Of a DNA stretch of 64,000 bases, positions 46,785 through 57,853 are shown piece after piece; position 1 is the first letter of the stretch, and each line of letters opens with the position of its first letter. The stretch is from the NCBI GenBank assembly GCA_038503035.1, contig JAVSML010000049.1, positions 248,001-312,000 of the forward strand, read 5' to 3'. The position numbers were made by a program, and so were the translations under genes. Below the pieces are notes generated by a model. It worked only from the letters and a program-made list of their open reading frames with translations. It made no database searches and had not been told where the DNA came from. This stretch comes from Crocodylus rhombifer. Lineage: Eukaryota; Chordata; Crocodylia; Crocodylidae.

Positions 46785-47312
46785 GGGCTAGGGACAGATG
46801 TTACACATAAACCAGTATTAGCAATCAGAAACTGATTCAAATCTGTAAATACAACAGGACTATGGACAGACATTATGCATAAACCAGTTTAAGTGATCAG
46901 AAACTGGTTTAAACCTGTAACAGAACAGATATTCAGTGCACATAAACCAGTTTCAAAATGGCTGAAACTAATCTGAGATAAACCTGGTTCAATGTAGTAT
47001 CAGACTTAACTGATTTGGCTCAAACTGTCTTATGCAATGTCTGTCCCAGACCCTTTGCTGGTTTAAGTTAAATCAGACACTCCCAGCATCCCGGCATGCT
47101 CTCTGGGCTGGGTGAGGCTCTCTGCTGCACAGCAGAGCTGACCCCTCCCCTCTGCTCCCTAGCTGGAGCTTGGCACCGACTTGCAGGCACAGAAGGGACT
47201 GCTAGCTTCCCTGTGCCCCCCTCTCCCCTTCTTCTCACCACCTGATGCTTAAGCAGACATCCCTTCCTTTTCTCTGCCACAGCAGGGACCATAGCCATTA
47301 TGTGGTATGCTA

Positions 47313-47332
47313 GCTTGTGTGTGTGTGTGTGT
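47313..47332. repeat. (GT)n microsatellite
   Basis: Alternating GT run within the composite element. Confidence 0.8.
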
Positions 47333-47484
47333 TCTCTCTCCAATTTCACTGGGATAGGTAGACAGAACACTGACTGCTTAGGGCTAGAACAGTACTCAAC
47401 AGGTCAGTGGGTAAGCTGTTTAAGAAGTTTAAAGTAATGTGGAAAGAAGCTATTGTTTTGCTAATTATGTGATAAAAACTGTTA

Positions 47485-48283
47485 TCACCCCCTTCCCCTG
47501 CCCCCTCCGGCTTGCTTGCCTTCAAAAATAACAGAAATCAAGAGCAGTAGGACCCAGGGGAAGCTGCAGCATGGGGTACCAGGCATGGGGCAGGGAGGGA
47601 CTGCTTTCTCCTCCACCCCCAGGCTGGCAGTGGGGTGGGTTACAAGCTGGTGCTGAGTGTGGGGAAAAGTGGCTCCTTGCCCACCCCATGGCCGGTGCCC
47701 CGCACTGCAGCCACCTGCAGCCCACATGAGGCTGCCTGTGCCTGCTCCAGACAGCCCCACATGGGCTGCAACCTCCTGCAGCGTGGGGTGCTGGCCATGG
47801 GGCAGGCAAGGGGCTGTTTTTCCCCCATGCTCAGCACCAGCTTCTTCCCTGCTGGCGAGCAGGGGCTCGGGGCTGTGCTCTGTCCCCCGCCTGTACCAAG
47901 GGGCTGGGGGGCACTGGGCATGAGTGGGCGGGGAGCCAGTGGGAACACAGGGCCTACACTGGTGTCCCAGGGCAAGTGCCAGTGGGGCGCAGAGCAGGGT
48001 GGCAGAAGTACGGGATCCTAGCTGGCAGGGCTCTACGGAGCCAGGCCAGCTCCCCCCTTGGTGCAGCCCAGCTTGGCTTCACAGACCCCTGCTGGCTTAT
48101 GCCCCGCTCTGGACCCCACCAGTGCTGGCCCTGGGACATTGGTCCCAAGATGGTGACCAGGGGGTGGGGCACCTGTCAAGGGGTGGGGCACCTTGCAAGG
48201 GGCAGGGTTACCCATGTGGCCCTTGGCAGCCTGCCAAAACTGGGTAAGTGGCCCTCCACCTAAAATAATTGCCCGCCCCAGGT
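47485..48283. mobile_element. GC-rich hAT-type insert within the composite
   Basis: A very GC-rich block with overlapping open frames on both strands (up to 128 codons) that are compositional. Its right tail 'taagtggccctccacctaaa' then 'ataattgcccgccccagg' matches the tail of the hAT MITE at 36240-36398. The other end could not be matched to the MITE head, so the boundary near 47485 is provisional. Confidence 0.5.
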
Positions 48284-48627
48284 TAGACTAGCCTGCAAAG
48301 TTTGAATTAATTCAGGCTCGGGCTTTTTGAATGTCTGTCCCTAGCCCAGAAGTTCAATGCACATAAACCACTTTCAAAATGGCTGAAACTAGTTTAAGAT
48401 AAACCTGGATGGATATAGTATCGGAGTAGGGCCATTGCAGAGAGAGATTGCAATATTAAATTTCTAGCTGTTTTAGATGTGAACATACAGTTCCCAATAT
48501 GAACTGATGCCGTGTTATTTTCCTGAGTCTGCATGTAAAGTGTGAAACACTAGCTTTAAAAAATAAAATAAAATAGCTCAATGTGGCCAAATTCTTTATA
48601 TTAATAAACACTTTGTGCTTATATAGT

Positions 48628-48775
48628 TATTGGTTGTAGCCAAGTTGGTGCAAGGACATTAGCAGACAAAGTTTTTTGGGTAGATGTGGTATCTTTTATT
48701 AGACCAACTAAATAGTTGGAAAAAATGTTCTTTGCAAGCTTTCAGGCACAAACACCCTTCTTCAGGCTTATACCA
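48628..48775 (+). repeat. short interspersed repeat, SINE-like or Penelope-like
   Basis: Landmarks in order: 'ggttgtagccaagttggtgc', 'gacaaagttttttgggtag', 'atcttttattagaccaacta', 'aatagttggaaaaaatg', 'tttgcaagctttcaggcac' and 'acccttcttcaggct'. The same series occurs inverted at 61685-61860. The 'ccaact..agttgg' core can fold into a hairpin. Formal class is uncertain. Confidence 0.7.
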
Positions 48776-48779
48776 CTTT

Positions 48780-50038
48780 TCATCTGAGAATCCTGAAGTA
48801 CTTCATATAAAATGGCCATTTAAGTATCATAAAAAAACTCATGCTAGATAGCTATTCTTCCCATTTAACTGATGGGGAAATTTATACATGAACAACAAAG
48901 TAAAGTCTAGCATTTATAAAGTGTTTTCTGTCCATACCTTTCAAAATATGTCATGGAGAAATACCAGTACAGAGAAGTAAACTGACTTTCCCAGAGCAGA
49001 AAATATAATCCAGGTCTGCCGACACCAGAGCCATTTCTTATTCACTAGGCAACAATGTTCCCAAAAAACATAACGACTCCAAATATAATTTTAAAAATGA
49101 CTTCAAGTGAGACTTGAATATTTCATCTTTACAAACAGCTGGAAGCGGAACACCTGCTTGTTGGTTTCTCATCAAGACCTAGCCACTTGATGGTACATAA
49201 ACCATGCAGTTCACCCACTGCAACACTAATAGATCTACAGTGGCTAAACAAAAATATCTGCATTTGCTGATCAAAACTTTGAATGGAAAATCTGAAATAT
49301 TTGTGCGTATTTCAGGAATGTCTCTTTGAAAAATGTAACCTCCTCCAGCAGGGATAAAGTTATTGATTGCCATCATAACAAATCTATAGTGAAATACCTA
49401 CAGGTTTTACAAAGCTCTTTTAATAGTTGAATATGTCAAAGTAACATATGATGTGATTTAAAACAATTACAAAATCATTTGAGCATATCAAGCAAGGCAA
49501 AGTTAAATAATATTAGGCTCAAGGGAAATTATTTTTAGAAGGGGATTAAGCTTTTCAAATCTCCACTGAAAATCTGTGTTGTAGTATGGCAGGTGCAAAA
49601 ACAAGCAGAGTCTGCAATGCCAAACTGTGAAAGAGTCTTTAAAACTACACTTGTGAATGATGTTACTTAGTTTGTCTGCTGCTTAGCTGCATGGGTCTCA
49701 TTGCCATAACAACTGAATACACCACAATTTTATGTTACAAATGAACACTGAGACACAGAGATGCTAAATGACTTACCCAATGTTAAACAATCTATGAAAC
49801 AACTCAAGAACTAACCATACAGCTGTAACCACTGCAATGTACTTCCACACCAAGACATCTTAGACCACTTTAAAGACATATGAGCTGTTCCTCATTCTGT
49901 AGGTGACACCATCATGGCAAATCAGCTTGCCATTCTGTACCGAGACCACTGAATATGTGACTCCATGTGAATGCTGGGGCCCATTTACATGAAGTATGAC
50001 TGTGATCTGAAAGCTATTAAACAGTTATGCTCTATTAC
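48780..50038. other. no gene seen
   Basis: AT-rich unique-looking DNA without recognisable landmarks. Confidence 0.5.
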
Positions 50039-50040
50039 AT

Positions 50041-50533
50041 AGTGGGTGGATCTACATGTGATATTAATGCATCTGAATACACTCTGGCACAGTTCACCCC
50101 AGAGTTTATTGCTCCTAGACACAGTGTTTACACATTCGCCCAGGACTACAGCACATTGAGCCAGGGTAGGGCAGTATGGTACAGGTAGGGAGCCTGGAGG
50201 GTTGGCTGGCCAGCCTAGAGTTGCTTTGCATCAACTCAGTGTGCTGCAGAGGGGCTGCATGGGGCATAAGTCTACTACAATGTGGGGCTAGCTGGCAGAC
50301 AGCCCCTGAACTGTAGCACCCTCGTACCCCAGCCAGCCCCAGTTATCATCTACATGTACATTTGAGCGCAGATAAGTCCTCTGCCATAGAACAGTACTGG
50401 TATCGGTACTATTCTACAGCGGGGTTAATTAGTTTACTGTAGCCTAATAGCACCACACATGTAGATGATGATGCTTTACTGCAGAGGTAATTAGGCAACT
50501 GTAGTAGAACGTGCATGTAGATGCACCCAGTGA
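50041..50533 (-). mobile_element. non-autonomous DNA transposon, same family as 28925-29345
   Basis: The left end reads 'agtgggtggatctacatgtg' and the reverse complement of the right end 'cactgggtgcatctacatgc'. An inverted internal match ('gatgatgatgctttactg') to the 28925 element sets the orientation. No transposase; the 86-codon minus frame across the right end has no domain. Confidence 0.75.
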
Positions 50534-50563
50534 TGCTCCTTTCTAGATGCACCCAGTGATGCT
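50518..50563 (+). repeat. 26-bp-period local duplication at the element end
   Basis: 'tagatgcacccagtgatgct' occurs at 50518-50537 and again at 50544-50563, separated by 'cctttc'. The repeated unit includes the transposon's terminal motif and adjoining flank. Confidence 0.9.
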
Positions 50564-50579
50564 TCCACTGCCAACAGCA

Positions 50580-51010
50580 CTGTGTGGAAAATGCTGTTGT
50601 GGCTAGGTTTATGGATAATTCTGTGAAGGATGATTCAAGGCAAAGTAACAGAGCAACTATGAACAACATGAACTACAATAAAAGGCAAAGGAAGAAAAGA
50701 ATAATGTACAAATAGATTTATACTAGTTGTGGTTTTGCTTCAGGTGCGTTGGGTGCTACCAAGCCCCCTGAAGAGTGCACTGTTTCTGAAATCACATTTC
50801 TTGTAAGATACTATTACTTTCAAGACATAACTTAAAAAAATGGTGGTGCATCATTCCCTGTTAACATTCTTACAGAACTCTTTCTAGTTAAATACATTAT
50901 TTTATCCATCCTATTTTATAAAATATTATCACCTTGCAAGTTTCTGTTGTTTTTTGTAATTTAATGCATGATGTTAAGAAGGTATCTGTATATAACAGCA
51001 CATTTTAAGA
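50580..51010. other. no gene seen
   Basis: AT-rich; no landmarks recognised. Confidence 0.5.
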
Positions 51011-51111
51011 ATAAAAGAAATATGAAAGCACACCAAGTCATCTAGTACAGCCCCCTGCTTAAGCAAGATCATCCCTGATTGAATCATTCCTGTCAAGTGT
51101 CTATCTAACCT

Positions 51112-51335
51112 CATGTTTCTCAACTCCATTAGACTCAAGGCACCCCCAGGAAAATGATAGCTCTTACTTTTCAATTGTTTTTTGACTATAGAAAAAATAA
51201 CATAGCAAATCTTCTGTTGTAAAGAATTCAGGAAGCCCACAATAGGTTGGTATGTTTTTAATGAATTCCTATTTGAAATCTCTGAGTTTATCTTATGAAT
51301 CACGTTCCTGCGGCACCTTGGTTGAGAATCTCTGG
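51112..51335. mobile_element. hAT-type MITE inserted in the old CR1
   Basis: Starts 'catgtttctcaactccatta' and ends 'ccttggttgagaatctctgg', with the inner 'ttctcaac' / 'gttgagaa' forming inverted ends. The flanking 8-mer tctaacct is identical on both sides (51104-51111 and 51336-51343), and removing the element restores continuous CR1 sequence. A 'ggcacccccagg' / 'ctgcggcacc' inverted subterminal pair is also present. Confidence 0.9.
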
Positions 51336-52007
51336 TCTAACCTGCTTTTCAGAACTTCTAGGGTTGGAGATGCCCCAATTTTTCCCGGTAGCCATTTCCA
51401 AAGCCTGACCGCTCCAATTTTCAGGCAGTTCCTCCTAATCTCCAGCCGAAATTTTTTGCTGTTGCAGTTTGAGGTTTTCTTCAAATCCTATCCTCTATAG
51501 TCACAGACAAGTCTATTACCATACTCTCTATAATCACCCATCAGATATTTCAAGATTGTTATCAAATCCCTTTTCAGTCTTGTTGTCTCCAGCCTAAACA
51601 ATCTTAGTTCTTTTCCTTACATTTCCTAGGCGTCTTTCCAATCTGGTCACTTTTTTCTTCAAGTGTGGGTCCCTAAACTGGACACACTGCTTCAAATGAG
51701 ACCTCCCTAGCACCTCCATTCTTCTTCCGAGAATGGAAGAATCATTTCCCTTGATTTGCAAGTGAAACTCCTGTTAATACAACCCCAATGCTGTTGGCTT
51801 TTTTTTCCAACAAGAGCATACAGGTGACTCTAATTCAGTTTATGGCCCACTGTAATCCCCAGGTCCTTCTCTGAAATAGTTCAGCCTAGCCAATCATTCC
51901 CCAGTATTCCATCCTAAGTGCAGGCACTTCTTCTTGTTGAATTTAATTTCACTGTTTTTAGACCATTTCTCCAGTTTATCCAGGTCATTTTGGAGCTGGC
52001 AAGCTGG

Positions 52008-53988
52008 CAATACAGAAGTCCTCGACTTCAGGAAAGCTGACTTTGACAAGCTAAGGAGGCTTGTCAGTGAGGCCCTAAGGGCCACAACACAAAGGGGAGG
52101 AGAGTTCAGGGTGAGTGGTTGCTCCTCAAGGGAGCAATACTGGATGCGCAAGCAAAGTCTATCCTGTCTCGGAGGAAAGGCAGCAAAAGGGTACAGCAGC
52201 CCCCTTGCCTCTCCAGGGAACTAGCAGACCTCCTGCATCTTATAGGGAAGATCTACAAAGGATGGAGGACTGGATCCACCACCAAGAAGGAATACTCTGC
52301 ACTGGTCCGGACCTGCAGGGAGTGAACCAGGAAAGCCAAGGCTTCAACTGAACTCCGACTAGCTATAAATATCAAGGAAATTAAAAGTCCTTTTTTAGAT
52401 GTGTGGGGAGCCAGAGGAAAAGCAAGGGCAACATTGGACCCCTGCTAAATCAGATGGGACAACAGACAACTGACGCCAGGAAAAAGCAAACTTCCTAAAT
52501 GGATACTTTGCATCAGTTTTTCCACCGGTCCCATGGGATGCCCCTGCCCACTATGGGACAGGGAGGCCTGGGTGAGGGAGATTCCTTACCCTCCATCAAT
52601 GCTGAACTCATGAAGGAACACCTTGAGAGGCTGGATACCTTCAAGTGAGTCAGCCCTGACAATCTACACCCCAGGGTACTCAAGGAGCTGGCGAGCGTCA
52701 TAGCTCAGCCCCTGGCACGGATCTTTGAGAACTCCTGGTGCTCTGGTGAAGTGCCCAAAGATTGGAAGAAGGTCAATGTGGTACCTATCTTCAAGAAGGG
52801 GAGGAAACTGTATCTGGCAAACTAGAGGCCCATCAACCTAACCTCTATTCCAGGGAAGAGCCTAGAAAAGATTATCAAAGAGGCCATTTTTAACAGACTG
52901 GCCAATGGCAATTTTCTGAGGGATAGTCAGCACGGGTTTGTCACAGGTATGTCTTGCTTGACCAATCTTATTTCCTTTTACAACCAGGTGACCTATCATC
53001 TGGACAAGAGAGAAGAGATTGAGGTCATATATTTTGACTTCAAAAAAGCCTTTGATCTGGTATCCCATGATCACCTCTTGGCAAAACTGGCTAACTACGG
53101 CCTTGGCCCCACCACAATCTGCTGCCTGGGGAATTGGCTCTGCCATAGGATGGTAGTTGATGCAAGTCAATCATTGTGGTGCCCTGTGACCAGTGGGGAC
53201 CCTCAAGTCTTTATGGTTCTATACTATTTAACATTTTCACTAATGATGTAGACATTGGTGTCAGAAGCAGACTGTCCAAGTTCACCGACGACACCAAACT
53301 CTGGGGTAAAGTATTCACACCTGAGGACAGGAGGGTGATCCAGGCAGACCTTGACAGGCTCATGAGAGGGTGTTTAACACCAAAAATGCAAGGTTCTCCA
53401 CCTTGGGAGGAAAAACCTGCAGCATGCTTATAGGCTCAGCAGTGCTACACTGGCTAGCACTACAGATGAACATGAGCCTTCAATGTGATGCTGCAGCTAG
53501 TAAAGTGAGCAAAACATTGGCTTGCATCCATAGATGCTTCTCAAGCAAATCCCAGGATGTCATTTTTCCATTGTACTCGGCTGTGGTGAGGCTGCAGCTA
53601 GAGTACTGCATCCAGTTTTGGGCTCCACAATTCAAGAAGAATGTGGAGAAGCTCTAGAGGGTGCAGAGGAGAGCCATGCAGAGGATCTATGGGAATGTCT
53701 GTTCACCAGAGTGCTCCAAGGGATGACAAGGTTGAACAGTCACAAACTCCTCCATGACCGTTTCAGGTTGAACATAAGAAAGAACTTCTTTACTGTCCAA
53801 GCCCCTGAGGTTTGGAATAGACTGCTGCCAGAGGTTGTTCAAGCACCCACTTTGAACACATTCAAGAGACAACTGGATCTTGCTGGGATCCCATGATCCC
53901 CGATGACTTCCTGCTCCTGGGGCAGAGGGCTGGACTTGATGATCTGCCACGGTCCCTTCCAGCCCTAGTGTCTATGAATTTATGATTC
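52008..53988 (+). mobile_element. CR1 LINE inserted in an older CR1, ~2 kb
   Basis: Plus-strand copy with linker, RT and C-terminal domain and a 3' end 'ctggacttgatgatctgcca' then 'ggtcccttccagccctagtg' at about 53929-53970. It starts near 52008 at almost the same ORF2 position as the copy at 29370. It belongs to the subfamily of the 19 and 29 kb copies but is more decayed. Confidence 0.92.
52020..53896 (+). pseudogene. CR1 ORF2 pseudogene, many breaks
   Basis: ORF2 remains readable only piecewise: 'FDKLRRLVSEALRA' (52043), linker 52119-52325 with a stop at 52324, linker remnants to 52620, 'KELASVIAQPLARIFENSW' near 52690, 'SCLTNLISFYNQVTYHLDK' (52952), 'VIYFDFKKAFDLVSHDH' (53025-53070), 'FTDDTKLWGK' at 53281 with both catalytic Asp codons kept, thumb remnants to 53500 with a deletion after 'MRG', and the C-terminal domain to 53896 with another deletion near 53690 and a stop at 53654. 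Unlike the 19 and 29 kb copies it retains the DD pair but is otherwise more damaged. Confidence 0.85.
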
Positions 53989-54094
53989 TGGCTCTATGCT
54001 CCAGGGTGTCTGCAGCACCACCCAACTTGGTGCCATCCACAAATTTGCTAAGTATGAACACATCCTTTATAACATCTGCTCCTGTACTGATGTT

Positions 54095-56270
54095 CTTTAG
54101 CATAATATAATATAGTTTATATGTAGTGGAAAGGCCCTTATTCATCACTCACTTCTAGATTGAAAATATGTGTCAGCTATTTCTCTATTGAAAAAAAATA
54201 ATCATAAAATAATAGCAATGATCCAAACTAATGAATTGTAGTTCTTTTCTTTAAAGGACTAGTGCTGTCATCATATTGAGTAAGTACTATTTAATTCTAA
54301 GCAAGATTGAAGTTAATCATTTCCAAAGGTTGAGGCATTCTTTCCCTTTTGTTATGATACCATCTATATAATGGCATGCTAGGCATACACTACTTATCAT
54401 AAGTACAGCAGAGTAGATTTGAAGGCCAAACATTCAGTCTCTGCCCAGACAATACTCAACATGAAAATTATGATCTTCTGTCTTCTTATCCATTATTGTG
54501 TTACCGTTGAAATAATTCTGATCCTTTGTCTCTTTTTAATGATCTGTTTTGATATTACTAATATTGATTTGAATAGAATTTTTTGTAATGGATGAAAGCC
54601 ACAGTTGAAAAAAATGAGATAGAAGTAGCAGTGTGACTGTAGGGGAAAACAAAGGTGAAAGGAACCAAAATTGTGGGCTGATAAATGCTTCCCAGAAGAA
54701 CCAGGGGAACAAATTCATCTGGGTAAAGAGTTGGACCGAACCTAGTTATTTTACTGCAATTTTGTTAAGAAAACTCAATCCCAAGAATTTGGGAGCTTTG
54801 GCATTACTGTATATAAATTGTGTTTACATCTGCTCAAACCTGTCTGTTACCCAGGGATTTGAAACATTATAACCGTGTATCTAAACTGAAAGACTACACT
54901 TACATTGGACACATGGATGTGTTTTGACCAAGACAACTGTGGGCTAAAATTATGAGTAAAAAATGCACTTTACTGAACTTGAAGGAATACATAGACTCAG
55001 CCAACTTGTCAAAAACTACCTGGACTGGTAGATATGCAGACTGGTAGAAAAAAAGAAGATGCCAGATGACCAAGGATATCATTTTAAATGCTTTCTTTGT
55101 CCTATTTCCTTTCCTTTTCTTCCTTGTATATTTGTTTTTCTCTTTAGTCTCCACATTAACCACTGTAACCATAATAAATAGTTTAAATAAAGGAGAACAT
55201 TCTAATTAAACTATGAAAATGTTTATTTCCTTTTTCCTTTATTAAGCAAAATAATATAAATTTTAATACCTAAATTAGCCAGGACAGAGTAAAAAAAACA
55301 TCCATAAGATTCAAAAAAGTTGCTGAATTAAAATATGAGCTATAATCAAATCACCTCTCCAGTTTGTAGATATTACACTTTTGGAGTATTATACCAACCA
55401 CTTGAGACAAATTTGTTTTGTTAACCATGCAATAGCATAACTGTTGTCACTATTTACGTGTAAGCTACAGGCTGATTCTGTGAGCAAAATGATTTTATGT
55501 TAACAACAGCACATGAAGACCCAAGTAATGTTAATTAGATAAACAAGTTTAGTAACATTTTACCAGAGTTCCACCAATAATTCTGGGATAGACTGGGGCC
55601 TTCACTGATGGCATTCTAAAAATATAGACACATCCCCAGTTTTTGAAGACTTCTAAGCTTTGGAAAATTAACAACTATAACTAACATCTCCAGGGTGTCC
55701 ACCCTTTGCTAGTAGTCTATCAAAATACTATTCCTTTGATTTTTTTCTATAGCACAAGGCTTACAGCTACAATCTATAGTAACCTTAAACTAGATTATAC
55801 AAAACATTAGAAGTTATTCTGTATTAGAGGAATGGAATTTGGTAATGTAATAGTCTCTTTATATTTCTAATTTTAATGATTTAATGAATAGGCAGTAATT
55901 GTAAATGAACATCTCTGCTAAACAGTATCACAAAAGAGATGATGGATTAAATGGGCATAAAGTTTCCCCTTGTATCCTTTCATACCTGGACTGAAAGAGG
56001 GAAGGCTAGAGGTCCCCCTTGCTGCTGCCTATATTGTACATATTCTGAACAGAAAACAACCACCCCAAAGCACAATCAATCTGGTATGATTTAGAAACAG
56101 TGCTTTTGTTTACATGAATGCTGATTTTGGGGATTCCATGATATGCAAAGTCATAGCAGCTCAATAATTTCTGCAGGTACTAAAAATATAACTTGAATAA
56201 TTCTCTCTCTCTGAAATTAAAAGTTTTAATGAAAATCACATTGCTAATTTATGTATACATCAATATACCA
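54095..56270. other. no gene seen
   Basis: AT-rich unique-looking DNA. The 90-codon minus frame at 54900-55172 is Lys-rich at its start and without a domain. Confidence 0.5.
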
Positions 56271-56274
56271 GGGA

Positions 56275-57330
56275 GCCACCTTCCACCTCCTGTTATGAAT
56301 GGGACCCTGGGGGAGACCAGGACAACTGCCTTACCTTAGGAAACAATCTGGGACTGTGGTGTCCTTGTCAACTCACACTGGCATCACTGGGGCCATCTCC
56401 TTTATCAGGGACAAATAGGCATCCCAGGCATAGCTGGGTCTCTGCTGCCATCAGACAGTGTGTCTGGGAGTAAACCCAGAAGTGCCTGCAAGTCCCGGCT
56501 TCCAATGATTCCCAGCTGTGATCCCTCACATGACCAGGGAGCCAGACATGAATGGCCCCTAGGGGCCTGGCAGACTCAAGTAGGAGAGTGCTGCAGCCCC
56601 ACATCCTCAGAGAGGGAACAGAACTGGCTCCGAGGGAGTGAGCAGTGCCAATCTGTGCAGAGACACACAGGAGACTGGGAGCCAGATGGACATAGTCTGA
56701 GCCTGGGACAAACCTTGGGATTTGGGTACATCGATGAAAAGTAGCTGGTGGAAGAAGGCTGATCCAGTGACCCAACAGTGTCAAACTTGAGACATGGGGT
56801 AAGTCTCTGCAAGCAGGGTGTTCCTGTAGGGGTCACTCTGAAAGACCTAATTGAACTAATGGGCTGGTGATGGGGGTTGCGAGCCAGGAAGATACTGCCC
56901 AGGAAGTCAGGGATGGGCTACAGCCAAGGGTGAGATGGACAAATTGATAAGTATCCCAGAGGGGACTGAATTGATTGAGGGGGGTCTAGGGATAAAATCA
57001 TATATTGAGGGTCTACATTGATGACAATGGGACATAGTCAGAAAGATTCTCAGGTTCTCAGGTTAAGGGAAAACCCAAGGGGGAGTTGAGAGACTGCACC
57101 AAGACACCATTCAAGAGACCTGGATGTAGTCGAAAGGGTGTAAGTCCATCTGGCAGGAGTGGTAAGGGCAGGGTGTAGCAAAGGCGGAGCTCCTGAAGAG
57201 GACATATCCCATTTGTCAAGGGGATGCTGGTTCCTTTTGTTTTATCATTCAGCTTCCCTTCATTTGTTTCCATTAAGGTGTGGCAGGACTACATAAGGAA
57301 GCAGCTTGTATAAAGAGGAAAGAGCTATCT
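56275..57330. other. GC-richer unclassified block
   Basis: Abruptly GC-richer than its flanks, with 'gggagcc', 'ccaggaag' and 'ctggga' words, and a 'cctgttatgaatgggaccct' start resembling the style of vertebrate LTRs. Near 57300 there is 'gcttgtataaagaggaa', a TATA-like sequence. A solitary LTR or ERV remnant is possible, but I found no paired ends. The 138-codon minus frame at 56368-56784 has no recognised domain. Confidence 0.35.
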
Positions 57331-57622
57331 TGCACTCACTGAAAATAACCAGTTTTCTAAATCTTCTTGCAATAACTAAAAAAGGAAGAAAGCTTATTCT
57401 CCTTGTTCCCTTGCATTACCTACTATTAATGAATACCTTTTATAGCACTATGGAGGTAAAATAAGCCATGTGTTTTGTCCTGGATATCCATTGATCATTC
57501 ATTTAAAAATCACTCTCTCACAAAAAGAGAGAGAGAGACTGAAAAATATTTGGAGATCACTGTTACTCTTTGTATTTGCTTACCTATCCAAAATAAAACA
57601 AGCGAACCCAAAAACTCTAAAT

Positions 57623-57845
57623 CGGGGTGGGCAACCCCTGGCACAGGTGCCAGAGCATGGCACGCAAGGCACTTTGCTTGGCACATGTGCCTTGAGGGGG
57701 GCAACAGGGAAGGGGCTGGGGCTGTGCTGCCACAACAAGGATCAGGCCCCTCATGGCTCCACCGTCGTCCATCCCGGCATACAATCTTATAAGTCAAGAT
57801 TGTGGATGTTTGTGGCACTCCGCCCAAAAATGTTGCTGACTCCTC
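57623..57845. mobile_element. hAT-type MITE with near-perfect 8-bp duplication
   Basis: Starts 'cggggtgggcaacccctggc' and ends 'atgttgctgactcctc', compatible with CAGGGGTGGGCAAC-type hAT ends. Flanks ctctaaat (57615-57622) and ccctaaat (57846-57853) agree at 7 of 8. GC-rich body with 'ggcac' repeats; non-coding. Confidence 0.82.
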
Positions 57846-57853
57846 CCCTAAAT

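Larger units (their letters stand above)
46785..48425. mobile_element. composite, nested DNA-transposon structure
   Basis: The outer ends are inverted: 'gggctagggacagatgtt' at 46785 and the reverse complement of 48330-48347, 'gggctagggacagacatt'. Inside, a ~70-bp unit is repeated in tandem (46788-46858 and 46859-46927, both containing 'gcataaaccag'-like and 'cagaaactg' words). A shorter apparent element with its own 'ggacagacatt' ends spans 46859-47053. The ~76-bp segment 46928-47002 ('ttcaaaatggctgaaacta') recurs as a direct repeat at 48348-48425, just outside the right end. The middle (about 47485-48283) is a GC-rich insert. No transposase was found. Confidence 0.6.
51015..54090 (-). mobile_element. 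old CR1 LINE split by two later insertions
   Basis: The old minus-strand CR1 is present as 51015-51111, 51344-52008 and 53990-54090. Left landmarks are 'cccctgcttaagcaagatca' and 'gcttttcagaacttctaggg'; 51920-51990 reads on the minus strand as 'LQNDLDKLEKWSKNSEIKFN'; and 54000-54070 reads as 'DVFILSKFVDGTKLGGAADT', the RT catalytic-motif region (FADDTKL changed to FVDGTKL). The two right-hand pieces are adjacent in ORF2, which shows that the intervening plus-strand CR1 was inserted later. Confidence 0.8.

Noticed and set aside
47485..48263. Many 60-128 codon frames on both strands
   Set aside because: GC-rich transposon interior with few stop codons; no transposase or host domain.
56368..56784. 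138-codon minus-strand frame as a possible gene
   Set aside because: No recognised domain, no splice or promoter context, and an overlapping plus-strand frame; more likely part of a GC-richer repeat.
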